Source of the DNA: Flavobacteriaceae bacterium
GTDB taxonomy: Bacteria; Bacteroidota; Bacteroidia; Flavobacteriales; Flavobacteriaceae
Length of the DNA: 64,000 bases
Assembly (NCBI GenBank): GCA_027490305.1
Contig: JAIXYI010000045.1
Span: 1-64,000 of the forward strand
Reading direction: 5' to 3'
Shown here: piece by piece, positions 1-9,250 of the stretch
Layout of the letters: every line of letters starts with the position of its first letter
Numbering within the stretch: the first letter of the stretch is position 1
Position numbers and translations under genes: made by a program
Notes under the pieces: generated by a model
Database searches by the model: none
The model's input: the letters and a program-made list of their open reading frames with translations, nothing else
Told to the model about the DNA's origin: nothing

Positions 1-1
1 G

Positions 2-562
2 AAACCGGAAATCGAGCAAAACCGTTTGTCGTCAGACGCCAGTCGCCTGAAGGAAGATTATGCCCGGCTTGACTACCGGCGGCGGAAATGGAGCCAGTTG
101 CCTACCCTTTCATTGGTAACAAACCAGGCATTCAACCTGTATAACGAGCAATTCTCTGTGACGGACGGTAACTGGATCAGCAGCAATTATGTGGGACTCA
201 AACTGAATATGCCGTTGCCTACTTCAAAAAGCATCGCCGACCGGTTCAATGCCCGATACGACTACGAACTCGAACAGCAATCTGCAAGGCAGGCAAGGTT
301 GTCGGCAGAACAAGACAACCGGAACCTATCGATAGAATGGGACAAAGCGGCCTCGCAGTTTGAGAGTAAAGTGACGATACAAGCGCTGCAGGCGGATACC
401 TATCGCAAAAACCGGCGCCTGTATTCGGAAGGGCTGCTGGGCCTTGACCGGACGCTCAACAGCCTGAATACACTGATCCAGACCGACTATGACCTGATTG
501 AAGCCAAAGTAGACCTGATGCTCGCGGCGGCCAAAATTGAGATTAACAACCAAATCCGATGA
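2..562 (+). CDS. TolC-like outer membrane efflux protein, C-terminal part
   Basis: The open frame runs in from the window edge, so only about 186 C-terminal residues are visible. They are rich in Arg, Gln, Leu and Glu with long helical stretches (QQSARQARLSAEQDNRNL, LIQTDYDLIEAKVDLMLA), as in the periplasmic helical barrel of TolC-family exporters. The stop codon overlaps the start of the next gene (ATGA), so it is co-transcribed with an adaptor, a permease and an ATPase. That makes it the probable outer membrane exit duct of a MacAB-like tripartite ABC exporter. Family assignment is inferred from composition and context. The N-terminus and signal peptide are outside the window. Confidence 0.75.
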   Translation, partial: KPEIEQNRLSSDASRLKEDYARLDYRRRKWSQLPTLSLVTNQAFNLYNEQFSVTDGNWISSNYVGLKLNMPLPTSKSIADRFNARYDYELEQQSARQARLSAEQDNRNLSIEWDKAASQFESKVTIQALQADTYRKNRRLYSEGLLGLDRTLNSLNTLIQTDYDLIEAKVDLMLAAAKIEINNQIR

Positions 563-1710
563 GGAAAATGAAGAATACACCATTTGTTTTAGTACTCCTT
601 TCATGGGTGTTCGTGGAAGGTTGCGGGAAGAAAACCGAAGAAACCCATCCGGTGCGACGCGATGTGACGGAGACCGTATTCGCGTCCGGCTATCTTGAGG
701 CGCAGAACAGTTATTCGCTGACAGCCCAAACCGATGGCTACCTGCTGGCGGTGCGGTTTGAGGAAGGGGATATCGTCGAATCGGGTGCGCTATTGGCCGT
801 CGTGGACGGAGAAGAAAACCGTATCAATGCCCAGAGCGCCGCGGCCCTGTCGGCGATTGCCAAAAGCAACACCCTCCCTACCGCTCCCCTTTTGGCACAG
901 GCGGAAAACGCCATGGAGATCGCGCGACGTAAACGCGACCAGGACGCTGTTCAGGAGCGTCGGTACCGGGATTTGTTGCAATCGAACAGCATTTCGAAAG
1001 TAGACTACGAAAATGCCTTGTTGCAATACCAAACGTCTGACGCGAACTATCGCTCGGCGTTGGCGTCGTATAAAAACCAACAGCAGCAGGCGCAGCAGCA
1101 ACTGATTTCAGATCAGGCATTGTCGAATGTCAACCGCATTGTCGAACGCAAGAACCAGGTGCGTGCCGTATTGGGGGGCAAGGTGTATAAAAAATACAAA
1201 CAGGCAGGCGATTATGTGCGTCGGGGTGATGTCATTGCAGACATTGGAAACGCGGAAACCATCTATGCAAAAGTGAGCATAGACGAAAGTGTAATCGCGA
1301 AGGTCAGGGTTGGGCAAAAAGCGGATATCCAACTCAATACCGATAAAAGTAAAGTATATCGCGCCACTGTGCGTGAGATTGCACCCTCGTTTGACGAGGC
1401 GTCGCAGTCGTTTATCTGTAAGCTGTATTTCGACACGCCTCTCGATTTCCGTATCGCGCGCACCCAGTTGCAGTGCAACATCCTTGTCGGTCGCGTTGCG
1501 CAGGCCCTCGTTATTCCGCGCAACTACATCGACTATGGCGGATTCGTGCAGGTCAAGGGGGAAGCAGACAAGCGTAAAATCAAAACCGGATTCACCAGCA
1601 ACGACTGGGTGCAGGTTGAAAGCGGTATTGATGAAAGTACCCTTCTTGTTACTGACAATGTTCCGGCCAATAACACCGCCACGTCTGAGGTCGGGGCGCA
1701 ATTCAAATAA
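559..1710 (+). CDS. MacA/HlyD-type periplasmic adaptor lipoprotein
   Basis: A 383-residue membrane fusion protein. The N-terminus has a hydrophobic segment followed by a lipobox (VEGC, Cys about residue 22), so it is probably a lipoprotein. A biotinyl-lipoyl-like half (about 45-80), a Gln-rich coiled-coil hairpin (about 105-200) and a beta-barrel half (about 220-310) follow in the standard order of the family. It should bridge the inner membrane ABC permease to the TolC-like protein. The start overlaps the upstream stop by 4 nt and the permease starts 2 nt after its stop. The substrate cannot be deduced. Confidence 0.88.
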   Translation: MRKMKNTPFVLVLLSWVFVEGCGKKTEETHPVRRDVTETVFASGYLEAQNSYSLTAQTDGYLLAVRFEEGDIVESGALLAVVDGEENRINAQSAAALSAIAKSNTLPTAPLLAQAENAMEIARRKRDQDAVQERRYRDLLQSNSISKVDYENALLQYQTSDANYRSALASYKNQQQQAQQQLISDQALSNVNRIVERKNQVRAVLGGKVYKKYKQAGDYVRRGDVIADIGNAETIYAKVSIDESVIAKVRVGQKADIQLNTDKSKVYRATVREIAPSFDEASQSFICKLYFDTPLDFRIARTQLQCNILVGRVAQALVIPRNYIDYGGFVQVKGEADKRKIKTGFTSNDWVQVESGIDESTLLVTDNVPANNTATSEVGAQFK

Positions 1711-1712
1711 GC

Positions 1713-2942
1713 ATGAAGCTTCCGGTCAATTACGACATTGCGATTACGCACATCGTCACCCGACGAAAACAGACCTTCGTTGCGGCGTTGGGTGTTACGA
1801 TTGGTGTGGCCATCTACCTGTTTATGAACTCACTGAGTTCGGGCTTTACACAGTATTCGCGGGATATGATCTTCCAGACGAATGCCCACATCAAAATCTA
1901 CAAAAACGATGAGGTCAGTGCACCGCTTCGCAAACAGGGGTCTTCGACGACTGTCATCCTCAACCCGCAAATTACGACCCGCAGTAAAACCCTGCGCGAC
2001 CCGAACCGGTTGTTGCGACAGGTGAAGGCTGAACCCTATATCGTGCAGGCCATTGCGCAGGTAGATTTCTCTGCCTTTTTCAACCGTGGCAACACCCAGA
2101 TAAAAGGCAGTGGCTGTGGCGTGAATATGACCGAATATGCCGCGCTCTATGATACCCGAACCTATATGGTGGCGGGTACCGTTGAGGACCTGCAGAACGA
2201 CCTGAATGGTGTGATCATCGGCTGTGGTATTGCCCGAAAACTGAATTTGGGCCTCGGCGACAATATTACGGTAAGCAGTAGCTATAATGTGACGAAGGTG
2301 CTGCATATCGTGGGTATCTTCAGCATGGGCAACAGTGCCGCAGACGACAGCAGGTGTTACGTCAACATCAGTACGGCCCAACAGTTCCTCAAGGAAGGCC
2401 CCAGCTTTATTTCGACCTTATACGCCAATACGCGCAATCCGGATGCCACAGCCGACGCCGTCGAACGTTTGCAGACACTGACGGATTATACCGTTGAGGA
2501 CTGGCAAACCACCAATGCCGATGTCATCAGTGGCGACCGCACACGGAAGACCATGATGAACGCGATATCAATGTCCATTCTCATCGTGGCCGCGTTTGGT
2601 ATCTACAATATCCTGAGTGCCACTATCAGCCAAAAGATCAACGACATTGCCATTTTGAAGGCCGTGGGGTTCAGGGGGCGCGATGTCGTTCGCATTTTCG
2701 TGGCCGAGGCTATTATCATGGGGTTGATCGGCACCGTGGCCGGCCTTTGTATCGGGGCGATACTGATTAAGATCCTTTCAGGGATTTACATGGGAGCCCC
2801 TGTTGGCTACTTCCCCGTGCATTTCGAATTCGCTTTGTTTGCCCGTAGTTTCGTGTTGGGACTTGTTATCACGTTCTGCGCCGGTTACTTTCCGGCACGA
2901 AGGGCCGCCAATGTCGACCCCGTAAGTATTTTCCGTAAGTAA
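1713..2942 (+). CDS. MacB/FtsX-type ABC transporter permease
   Basis: A 409-residue permease with the FtsX/MacB/LolC architecture. One transmembrane helix near the N-terminus (about 22-42) is followed by a large periplasmic domain (about 45-275). Three C-terminal helices lie at about 285-305, 330-355 and 375-395, with the usual ISQKINDIAILKAVGF coupling loop between the first two. It is expected to be the inner membrane part of the exporter and lacks a fused ATPase. The ATPase is supplied by the gene 11 nt downstream. Such systems export lipoproteins, peptides or antibiotics by mechanotransmission; the substrate here is unknown. Confidence 0.9.
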   Translation: MKLPVNYDIAITHIVTRRKQTFVAALGVTIGVAIYLFMNSLSSGFTQYSRDMIFQTNAHIKIYKNDEVSAPLRKQGSSTTVILNPQITTRSKTLRDPNRLLRQVKAEPYIVQAIAQVDFSAFFNRGNTQIKGSGCGVNMTEYAALYDTRTYMVAGTVEDLQNDLNGVIIGCGIARKLNLGLGDNITVSSSYNVTKVLHIVGIFSMGNSAADDSRCYVNISTAQQFLKEGPSFISTLYANTRNPDATADAVERLQTLTDYTVEDWQTTNADVISGDRTRKTMMNAISMSILIVAAFGIYNILSATISQKINDIAILKAVGFRGRDVVRIFVAEAIIMGLIGTVAGLCIGAILIKILSGIYMGAPVGYFPVHFEFALFARSFVLGLVITFCAGYFPARRAANVDPVSIFRK

Positions 2943-2953
2943 CTCCTGCTATC

Positions 2954-3637
2954 ATGAACAACCCAGATATTGTACTTCGTACTGTTGCTATTGAAAAGTA
3001 TTTCTATGATCCGGTGAAATTCAAGGTGCTCGACAATGTGAGCTTCGAGGTCGGCAAGGGTGAATTCCTGACGCTGGTCGGGAAAAGCGGCAGCGGGAAA
3101 TCGACGCTGTTGTATTGCCTGAGTACGATGGACACCGACTATGGCGGCAAATTGGAACTATTAGGTGAAACCGTTACGGGTAAGGGTCCTGATACACTGG
3201 CACATATCCGAAACGAACATATCGGATTCGTGTTCCAGTTTCACTATTTGTTGCCTGAGTTTTCGTGTCTCAAAAACGTCATGTTGCCGGCCTTGAAACT
3301 GGGTCGCCACACCCCGGATGTTATTGAAGAACGGGCCTACCAGAAACTGGAGATACTGGGTTTGAAAGACCAGGCACTCAAACCCGCGTCAAAACTCAGC
3401 GGTGGTCAGCAGCAACGGGTCTCGATTGCGCGGGCCCTTATCAATGACCCGCAAATTATAATGTGTGACGAGCCTACGGGCAACCTTGACAGTCGAAATG
3501 CACAAATTGTATTTGACACTTTCAGGCAGCTTTCGGAAGAATTTGGACAGACGATAATCGCCGTTACCCATGACGTGGATTTTGCAAAAGGCAGCGATCG
3601 TACGATGGAACTCGCCGACGGCACTATAGTCCACTGA
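2954..3637 (+). CDS. LolD/MacB-type ABC transporter ATP-binding protein
   Basis: A complete 227-residue nucleotide-binding subunit. Visible motifs are Walker A GKSGSGKST (residues 43-51), the Q-loop in FVFQFHYLLPEF, the signature LSGGQQQR, Walker B IIMCDEPTGNLD, and the switch histidine in AVTHD. Length and motif spacing match the LolD/FtsE/MacB ATPase class. It lies 11 nt after the permease and 5 nt before the LytTR regulator, so the exporter and regulator genes look like one operon. Confidence 0.93.
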   Translation: MNNPDIVLRTVAIEKYFYDPVKFKVLDNVSFEVGKGEFLTLVGKSGSGKSTLLYCLSTMDTDYGGKLELLGETVTGKGPDTLAHIRNEHIGFVFQFHYLLPEFSCLKNVMLPALKLGRHTPDVIEERAYQKLEILGLKDQALKPASKLSGGQQQRVSIARALINDPQIIMCDEPTGNLDSRNAQIVFDTFRQLSEEFGQTIIAVTHDVDFAKGSDRTMELADGTIVH

Positions 3638-3642
3638 GAGAA

Positions 3643-4359
3643 ATGGCTGAGGCAATCAAAACCAGGGCAGTCATCGTCGACGACGAGCCGCTCTCCGCTG
3701 AAGTTATTCGTACCTATTGTACGTCTGTCGACCATATAGAATTGGTGGGTGTCTTTCACAACCCGATGGAAGCCCTTCAATTTCTGAATGCCCACAGTGT
3801 CGATGTGCTCTTCCTCGACATGAGCATGCCTACACTCAACGGCGCGGAGCTTTTGCAGTTACTGAGAAGAAAACCGGAGGTTATCATCACGACGGCCTAC
3901 CCCGAATTCGCATTGGAAGCCTTTAATTTAGACGCGACGGACTATTTGGTAAAGCCTGTCGGTTTTGCGCGATTTCTTCGAGCCGTCGGAAAAGCAACGC
4001 GTATCAGGTCTGAAAATCACTATCTGCCGGCGCCCGATGCCATGAAAGCGTCTTTCATATTCGTGAAGGCCAGTGAGGGTGGGGTTCGTATTGAAATACA
4101 GGATATCACCTTTATCCGCGGAATGGGTGATTACCTAAAAATATTCCTGGTATCAGGAAAGCCGATACTGGTGCTTTCGAATTTTAAGAATATGCTTGAG
4201 AAGCTTCCCCCCTTCTATTTTATGCGGGTGCACAACTCCTATGTTGTGAACATCGCCCACATCGTGGGTGTGCAACGAAACCGCATTCTGATTTCGGAGG
4301 AGCGCATTCCACTTGGGGAAAGTTATCGAAAAGCGTTCTTTGATCGTATCAATCTATGA
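3643..4359 (+). CDS. LytTR-family response regulator
   Basis: A 238-residue two-component regulator. The receiver domain (about 7-122) has the acidic pocket VDDE at 12-15, phospho-acceptor Asp59 in LFLDMSMP, the conserved Thr in TTAYPEFA, and Lys in LVKPV. A LytTR DNA-binding domain occupies about 136-238, with the characteristic FMRVHNSYVVN segment. It ends the exporter operon. Its last 6 nt overlap the 3-prime end of the opposing histidine kinase, which is the obvious partner. The likely target is its own exporter operon; this is inference. Confidence 0.92.
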   Translation: MAEAIKTRAVIVDDEPLSAEVIRTYCTSVDHIELVGVFHNPMEALQFLNAHSVDVLFLDMSMPTLNGAELLQLLRRKPEVIITTAYPEFALEAFNLDATDYLVKPVGFARFLRAVGKATRIRSENHYLPAPDAMKASFIFVKASEGGVRIEIQDITFIRGMGDYLKIFLVSGKPILVLSNFKNMLEKLPPFYFMRVHNSYVVNIAHIVGVQRNRILISEERIPLGESYRKAFFDRINL

Positions 4360-5403
4360 GTTAGCCAGTTCCAGTGTAAGTTCGACGACATGAAGTTGGT
4401 CTTGGTGTGCGATGGTAAGCGTATTTCTTCCGGGAAATAAGTGGTTGATACGCGCTACTGCATTGTCTAATCCGATTCCGGAACTGCCTTTCACGGGCTT
4501 CAGTTCGTTTACGGTATTGCGTACCCTGAAGACGATTTTGTCGGCCACGACCCTGAAGTATATTTCAATTTTTCCGGGGGTTCCTGCCATGGGGCCATAT
4601 TTGAATGCATTTTCGATAAAGGAGATGAAAAGCAACGGCGGCAAAACAATTCCTTCCACTTCTCCGACCACCTCAAAGGTTATGTGGTTGTGGGTGCCTA
4701 TGCGCAGTCTTTGCAGGCTTATATAGTTCTCGATATAGCGCAACTCATCCTCAAGCCGGATGGCCGCGCGGTCTGAGTCATAAATCATATAGCGCATTAA
4801 CTCAGACAGATTCATCACCGCATCAGACGTGTGCTCGGATTTTGAAATAGCCAGCGCGAAAATGGCATTGAGCGAGTTGAACAGGAAGTGCGGGTTGAGC
4901 TGCGCTTTCATGAAATTGTACTCTGCCTGTTTCTTCTCATTCTCAATTCGGCGTTGGTGTTCGTCGACCTTGCGCCATTCGACGTAGATCCGAAGTAACG
5001 TGCTTGCCGTTAGATGCAGTAGCATTACCAGCAATGGCGGAATAATCCGAAAGACAACATCCCCCATTAGTTCTTGTTGGTACCGAAGTGGCAGGGCGCG
5101 AATGGGGCCGGCAGCGGGAACAACATCCGACGCAAACGTCATATAGCCCACCGATGCCATAAGTCCCGCTATGCTTAACATATAAAGCCCCAGGCGTTTC
5201 TTTAAAAGAAGCCGGGGCACAAGAACAAAATAGTTGAAGTAGAAGACCAAGACAATTACGGCCGACCTGAAAATGACCTGGAGTGGGTTTTCTGAATCGT
5301 TCGACAACCCATTGCTGATCGGAAAAGAAAGCAAAAGCGACCAAATCAGGATATGCAGAAACCACGGTCTGACGCGGGCTAAGGAAGCACTTAGTTTTGA
5401 CAT
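4354..5403 (-). CDS. LytS-type sensor histidine kinase
   Basis: A 349-residue membrane kinase of the His_kinase (PF06580) family that pairs with LytTR regulators. Four hydrophobic segments (about 14-30, 45-65, 72-95, 117-138) make up the sensor. A short coiled coil and the phosphorylation box LNPHFLFNSLN (His172) follow. The ATPase core has the N-box FIENAFKYG near 260 and a GIGLDNA motif. There is no separate periplasmic ligand domain. It overlaps the upstream DUF4907 gene by 13 nt, so it appears to belong to the envelope-protein operon, while its partner regulator is encoded convergently in the exporter operon. Confidence 0.9.
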   Translation of the reverse strand: MSKLSASLARVRPWFLHILIWSLLLSFPISNGLSNDSENPLQVIFRSAVIVLVFYFNYFVLVPRLLLKKRLGLYMLSIAGLMASVGYMTFASDVVPAAGPIRALPLRYQQELMGDVVFRIIPPLLVMLLHLTASTLLRIYVEWRKVDEHQRRIENEKKQAEYNFMKAQLNPHFLFNSLNAIFALAISKSEHTSDAVMNLSELMRYMIYDSDRAAIRLEDELRYIENYISLQRLRIGTHNHITFEVVGEVEGIVLPPLLFISFIENAFKYGPMAGTPGKIEIYFRVVADKIVFRVRNTVNELKPVKGSSGIGLDNAVARINHLFPGRNTLTIAHQDQLHVVELTLELANS

Positions 5404-5798
5404 TTGATTTTCACTTTTAACGAGTCGATTTCGGCACTTGAAACCGTCGGAGGTCGATGTTCGCGCAGTTTTTGTACTACAAGTTCACAAACGGCTCTGG
5501 CATCGGCGCTGTCGCAGAAGCCCTTCGGTTCGTTTGCGGCGGGCACGAATTGTTGTTTGATGAGGCGTTTATCCCTGACAAAGACCGAATAGCCATAACC
5601 GGTCGGGTAACGATCGATTTGGCCTGTTATCGCTTCAGACGCGCTTTTTTGTGTGCGGGGAAAACACCGGAAAGCGACGACACCCACACAAAGGCAGAGA
5701 AAAATGAGGGCCACCCTCCAGCGGCCCTCAACAAAAGAAAGAAACCAACTAGTGCTATTTTGATTTTTATTCAACCGTCTTATCAACCGATCTCTCAT
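5391..5798 (-). CDS. DUF4907-like single-span membrane protein
   Basis: A 135-residue protein. A basic N-terminus is followed by one membrane segment (about 27-44) and a C-terminal domain containing GYGYSVFVRDKRLIKQQFVP, NEPKGFCDSADARAV and RPPTVSSAEIDSL. These resemble the DUF4907 pattern I know from Bacteroidota; the function of that family is unknown. It sits between a kelch lipoprotein and the kinase and overlaps the kinase start by 13 nt, so the two may be translationally coupled. A role in presenting an envelope signal to the kinase is only a suggestion from gene order. Confidence 0.7.
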   Translation of the reverse strand: MRDRLIRRLNKNQNSTSWFLSFVEGRWRVALIFLCLCVGVVAFRCFPRTQKSASEAITGQIDRYPTGYGYSVFVRDKRLIKQQFVPAANEPKGFCDSADARAVCELVVQKLREHRPPTVSSAEIDSLKVKIKCQN

Positions 5799-5889
5799 TG
5801 CTACTTCCGATGCTTATTTGTCTTTTCTACAAGTTGCGTACGCGATTACTGGTTGATTTGCTTTATCACTGACGGGTTTCGTGCACCCG

Positions 5890-6876
5890 CTAATCCTCAT
5901 CGTCGTATTCTTCAAAGGGCTTGAACTCAAACATGTCGTCAAAGTAATACGAACCGAAGCTGCCCAAGAGCACGAACGCGCGGCTTCCGTTGTATATGGC
6001 ACATCCGTCCTGGCGGCCCGATCCTTCGAAGACCGTCTTCTCTGTCCAGGTATCATTGGCTGGGTCGTATTCCCAGGTTGAAGAACCCGCCGTGCCGCCC
6101 GTCACATAACCATAGTTGCCAATCGTAAATGCCATTGCGTTGCTTCTCATGACTGCGTAGTCATCGTCTTCATCCAAATCTGTCAGGCGTTGCCATGTTT
6201 CGGTGGTAAGATCAAAACGGTAGAAATCAGATTTATTGATGTTATTGGAAGAACCTGTTCCGAAATAGACCTTGTCGCCTATGGTGAAGGTGATGGCTTC
6301 GCGCCGTTTTTCCCCACCGAATCCAAATAATTCCGTCCATTGGTTGTTCACCGGGTCGTATCGCCAAAAATCTTTCTTGTCGTTATCGCCGTCAAATCCT
6401 GATCCGAGGTATCCGAATGTCGTCGAGTTAAATCCGACCGCCGAACGCCGGGCCGTTCCCTTAAAATCCGCCACCCTTGTCCAGGTGTTGGTCGTCGTAT
6501 CATATTTATAAAAATCCGCCAATTCATCTTCCCCATCATAGCCTGTTCCTACGAATACGGCGTCGCCCATAGCGAAGGCAGCCGCTGAACTTCTTGGGCT
6601 TCCTGGAAAGTCGGCCACCTGCGTCCAGTATCCGCCCGGGATATCATACCTCCAAAAGTCTTTCAAATAGTCATCTCCGTCGTAACCCGTACCCATATAG
6701 GCCTGGTTTCCTACGGTAACGCATACACTACTCGATCGCGGTGAGCCGTCAAAGACCGTTTCCGTAACCCAGTTGCCGTCTAGTTCGGTCGAATCGTCAC
6801 CGCCGCAACCCACTAGGGAAAGTGCCACTCCGAACGCAATCGGAACTAAAAAATTCATGTTTCGGGACATACTCAT
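5890..6876 (-). CDS. Kelch-repeat (galactose-oxidase-like) lipoprotein
   Basis: A 328-residue exported lipoprotein. The signal sequence ends in LVGC near residue 24, followed by GGDDS. The rest is about six kelch-type blades of 45-50 residues, each with the pattern G-(Y/F)-DG-(D/E)-(N/D)-x-KDF-W/Y-K/R-YD and a Trp before the next blade (for example GTGYDGDDYLKDFWRYD and GTGYDGEDELADFYKYD). These should form a surface beta-propeller with an acidic C-terminal tail. No copper-oxidase residues were sought or seen, so enzymatic activity is not claimed. It lies between a barrel gene and the DUF4907 gene. Confidence 0.85.
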   Translation of the reverse strand: MSMSRNMNFLVPIAFGVALSLVGCGGDDSTELDGNWVTETVFDGSPRSSSVCVTVGNQAYMGTGYDGDDYLKDFWRYDIPGGYWTQVADFPGSPRSSAAAFAMGDAVFVGTGYDGEDELADFYKYDTTTNTWTRVADFKGTARRSAVGFNSTTFGYLGSGFDGDNDKKDFWRYDPVNNQWTELFGFGGEKRREAITFTIGDKVYFGTGSSNNINKSDFYRFDLTTETWQRLTDLDEDDDYAVMRSNAMAFTIGNYGYVTGGTAGSSTWEYDPANDTWTEKTVFEGSGRQDGCAIYNGSRAFVLLGSFGSYYFDDMFEFKPFEEYDDED

Positions 6877-6893
6877 TTTTCTTTTTTGAAAGT

Positions 6894-7751
6894 TTATAGA
6901 TTAAAACCAAAATTGAGGAAGAACATGCTATGGGTCGGCAGTTGCGGCACGAGATCGCCTTCGTACTCTGTGTCGAGACGCTGGATGAAACTGTATCCAA
7001 GCCTGAAATGCGCCTCCCAATTCGCCTCTGAACGAAACTCATATTGAAATGCGCCCGATACCTTTTGCATCCCATAGTCGTATTTCTTATTCCTGCCGTT
7101 TTCGTAAACGTCGTGGGTGGCTTGGAAACCTTCCGGATACACCATCAATCGCAACCCATGGACGCGTTGTATCGTTCGATAAAGTTCACATCGCAGGGTG
7201 CCCAACTCGACACCAAAACCAGTCGAAAATCGCTGCCTGAAGCGTAAATAGGGCAAAAACAAGGGCCGTCCAAACGCTGCGGAGTAGGTTATGCCTATAG
7301 TAAAATCGCTGTTGCGGGCCGTCATGTCGCGATGTAAGGAAAGTGCAAACGACGGTATGATATCCGATACCTGAATCGGGGTAGAAAAAAGGGCGTGCAG
7401 TTCGGGAGAAAACGTCATCTCGAGTTGCGACGTCCTGGTCATAGGGGTGCGGAAACGAATACCGGCCACCATCTTGTAAACGTCTTGCAGCTCGTCGCTG
7501 GTGCCAACATAACCCGGTTTATAGTCGAGGTGATACTGGTTTGCCTCGAGGTGCATTCTGAGAGTACCCCATGATGTCGAAGCTCCGAACTTTGCGGACA
7601 GAGCGTGCTGGTTGATCGCCGTAGCATTCTCGCTGTATTGTGCGGTATACTGGTATTCGACCATCCGGTCTCCGTCAAATCGCACGATTTCCTGCGCATT
7701 CAGTTTAAGAGTTGAGCCCATTAGTACGATCAAAGCAAGTCTTCCCGACAT
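6894..7751 (-). CDS. Outer membrane beta-barrel protein (DUF6268-like)
   Basis: A 285-residue protein with a signal peptide ending LKLNAQ. It has alternating beta strands rich in Tyr, Phe and Arg (LRMHLEANQYHLDYKP, FLPYLRFRQRFSTGFGVELG) and ends in an aromatic barrel strand, MFFLNFGFNL. That pattern fits an outer membrane barrel; the DUF6268 label is a tentative recollection. It is the first gene of the minus-strand operon barrel-kelch-DUF4907-kinase, and the kelch start is 17 nt after its stop. A good flavobacterial promoter lies 9 nt upstream of the start. Confidence 0.65.
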   Translation of the reverse strand: MSGRLALIVLMGSTLKLNAQEIVRFDGDRMVEYQYTAQYSENATAINQHALSAKFGASTSWGTLRMHLEANQYHLDYKPGYVGTSDELQDVYKMVAGIRFRTPMTRTSQLEMTFSPELHALFSTPIQVSDIIPSFALSLHRDMTARNSDFTIGITYSAAFGRPLFLPYLRFRQRFSTGFGVELGTLRCELYRTIQRVHGLRLMVYPEGFQATHDVYENGRNKKYDYGMQKVSGAFQYEFRSEANWEAHFRLGYSFIQRLDTEYEGDLVPQLPTHSMFFLNFGFNL

Positions 7752-7759
7752 TTTTTCTA

Positions 7760-7791
7760 CAAACGTAGACAGGCGGGTATGCCAGGCAAAA
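7760..7791 (-). promoter_or_regulatory. Flavobacterial -33/-7 promoter of the barrel-kelch-DUF4907-kinase operon
   Basis: On the minus strand the sequence reads TTTTG, 19 nt, then TACGTTTG. It matches the TTG-N17-23-TAnnTTTG consensus of Bacteroidota housekeeping promoters. The -7 box ends 8 nt before the ATG, so the leader would be only a few nucleotides long. Confidence 0.7.
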
Positions 7792-7957
7792 GAATTTCTA
7801 CCCCTGAAGTATTCCGACCTATGAACAGGCCCTATTCATCGACGGATGCGAGGAAATGGCCCTATCGTCTAAACAGGCTTATGCATCCCCTGTGGGCGCC
7901 TGTCTGTCGAATTCTTTTCCGCTGCGCGAAACGTCGCCTTAACCTTTGCGAAAAAAC

Positions 7958-9250
7958 ATGAAACGAATTGGCATTGGCTTGCTAAGTTGCATTTTGATCG
8001 TGTCGTGCAGTGAGGATCAGTCGGACGGACTATCGGCTATCGATTCATCCGGACTTGTGGGAACCAATATGAAGCTCATCGCGATTGATAGTTTTACCGT
8101 CTCGATGGCGACTTTTAAAATCGACAGTCTGGCGCAGTACTCGAACCGCATCCTGGCGGGAAGATACCTGGATCCGGACTTCGGCGTCGTCGAAACCAAA
8201 TCGTACCTCTCCTTCTACCCGCTTGATTACGACATCGATGAAAACACGGTGTTTGACAGTATCGTACTCAATTTGCCCTACGACGGTTATTTTTACAACG
8301 ACACCTTAAAGCGACAAAAATTGGTCATCAGGGAGGTGACGGAAGCCATAAAACCTGCCCACAACCAGACCTTTTTTTACAATACCTCAGTGCTGCCCGC
8401 GGGCGATGTGGTGGGAGAAAAGTCCTTTTTGCCCCGCATCAGTAAAGACTCGCTGACGATCAAACTGTCGGATGCTTTCGGACAGGACCTCTTTGGGCGG
8501 ATGGCGAACGACCAAATCAACGAGGTCGAGCAGTTTCGGGAGCGCTACAAAGGTTTCCAAATCGCGGCGGACCCGTCGGACGATGCGGCCATAGTGGGCT
8601 ATAATTTATCCGGCACGTACATGCGGCTGTACTTTTCCGATGCATCAGGCACCGACGATGCGTCGCGCTATGTCGACTTCAAGTATACGTCTGTCAATGG
8701 TCTTCCGGCCGCGTTCAATTCGTTTTTATTCGATCGTACGGGTACCCTCCTTTCGGCTTTAAGCGGTAATGAACTGGAGCTACCCACGCAGCAAACCCAG
8801 AAAAAGGCCTATATGCAGGCAGGAAGCGGCATCGTAGTCAAAGTGGCCATACCGCATATCCGGACGATTCGCTACCTGAATGATGGCAACGGCGTGATCT
8901 ATAGCGCCACGCTTACGATCGGCGTCAAATGGGACAATGCCCGAAGCCTCCCCGGCTATGTAAATGTATACATCGGTAATGCTAACAACCGGCTCAACAA
9001 CCCCGTGCTCGAGAACGGCGAGCTATTGGCCGTGCCCTTCACGAAGATAAACGGGGAATTCAATGAATATGAACTCAATATCCCGATGAAAACGTATTTA
9101 AAAGCGTTGCTCAACAATCCGAATCTGGAAAACCACGGATTGCTTCTCGTTCCACACTATATGGACGCCACCGTGTCGAGGGCGCTGTTCGTGGGACCTG
9201 AGATCACCCAAAAAACAAAACTGCGGCTTGTGTATGCGATATTTAACTAA
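7958..9250 (+). CDS. DUF4270 family lipoprotein
   Basis: The first ATG gives a 431-residue protein with a typical lipoprotein signal (MKRIGIGLLSCILIVSCSED, lipobox IVSC); the TTG 12 nt earlier adds nothing useful. The body resembles DUF4270 proteins: an early LVGTNMKLIAIDSFTVSM segment, a LAGRYLDPDFGVVETKSYL motif, and repeated beta-strand blocks. DUF4270 lipoproteins are common in Bacteroidota and of unknown function. It is transcribed divergently from the kelch operon, and its last codons overlap the next gene. The 206-nt divergent gap contains an AAAAGAATT/AATTCTTTT inverted repeat pair. Confidence 0.8.
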   Translation: MKRIGIGLLSCILIVSCSEDQSDGLSAIDSSGLVGTNMKLIAIDSFTVSMATFKIDSLAQYSNRILAGRYLDPDFGVVETKSYLSFYPLDYDIDENTVFDSIVLNLPYDGYFYNDTLKRQKLVIREVTEAIKPAHNQTFFYNTSVLPAGDVVGEKSFLPRISKDSLTIKLSDAFGQDLFGRMANDQINEVEQFRERYKGFQIAADPSDDAAIVGYNLSGTYMRLYFSDASGTDDASRYVDFKYTSVNGLPAAFNSFLFDRTGTLLSALSGNELELPTQQTQKKAYMQAGSGIVVKVAIPHIRTIRYLNDGNGVIYSATLTIGVKWDNARSLPGYVNVYIGNANNRLNNPVLENGELLAVPFTKINGEFNEYELNIPMKTYLKALLNNPNLENHGLLLVPHYMDATVSRALFVGPEITQKTKLRLVYAIFN

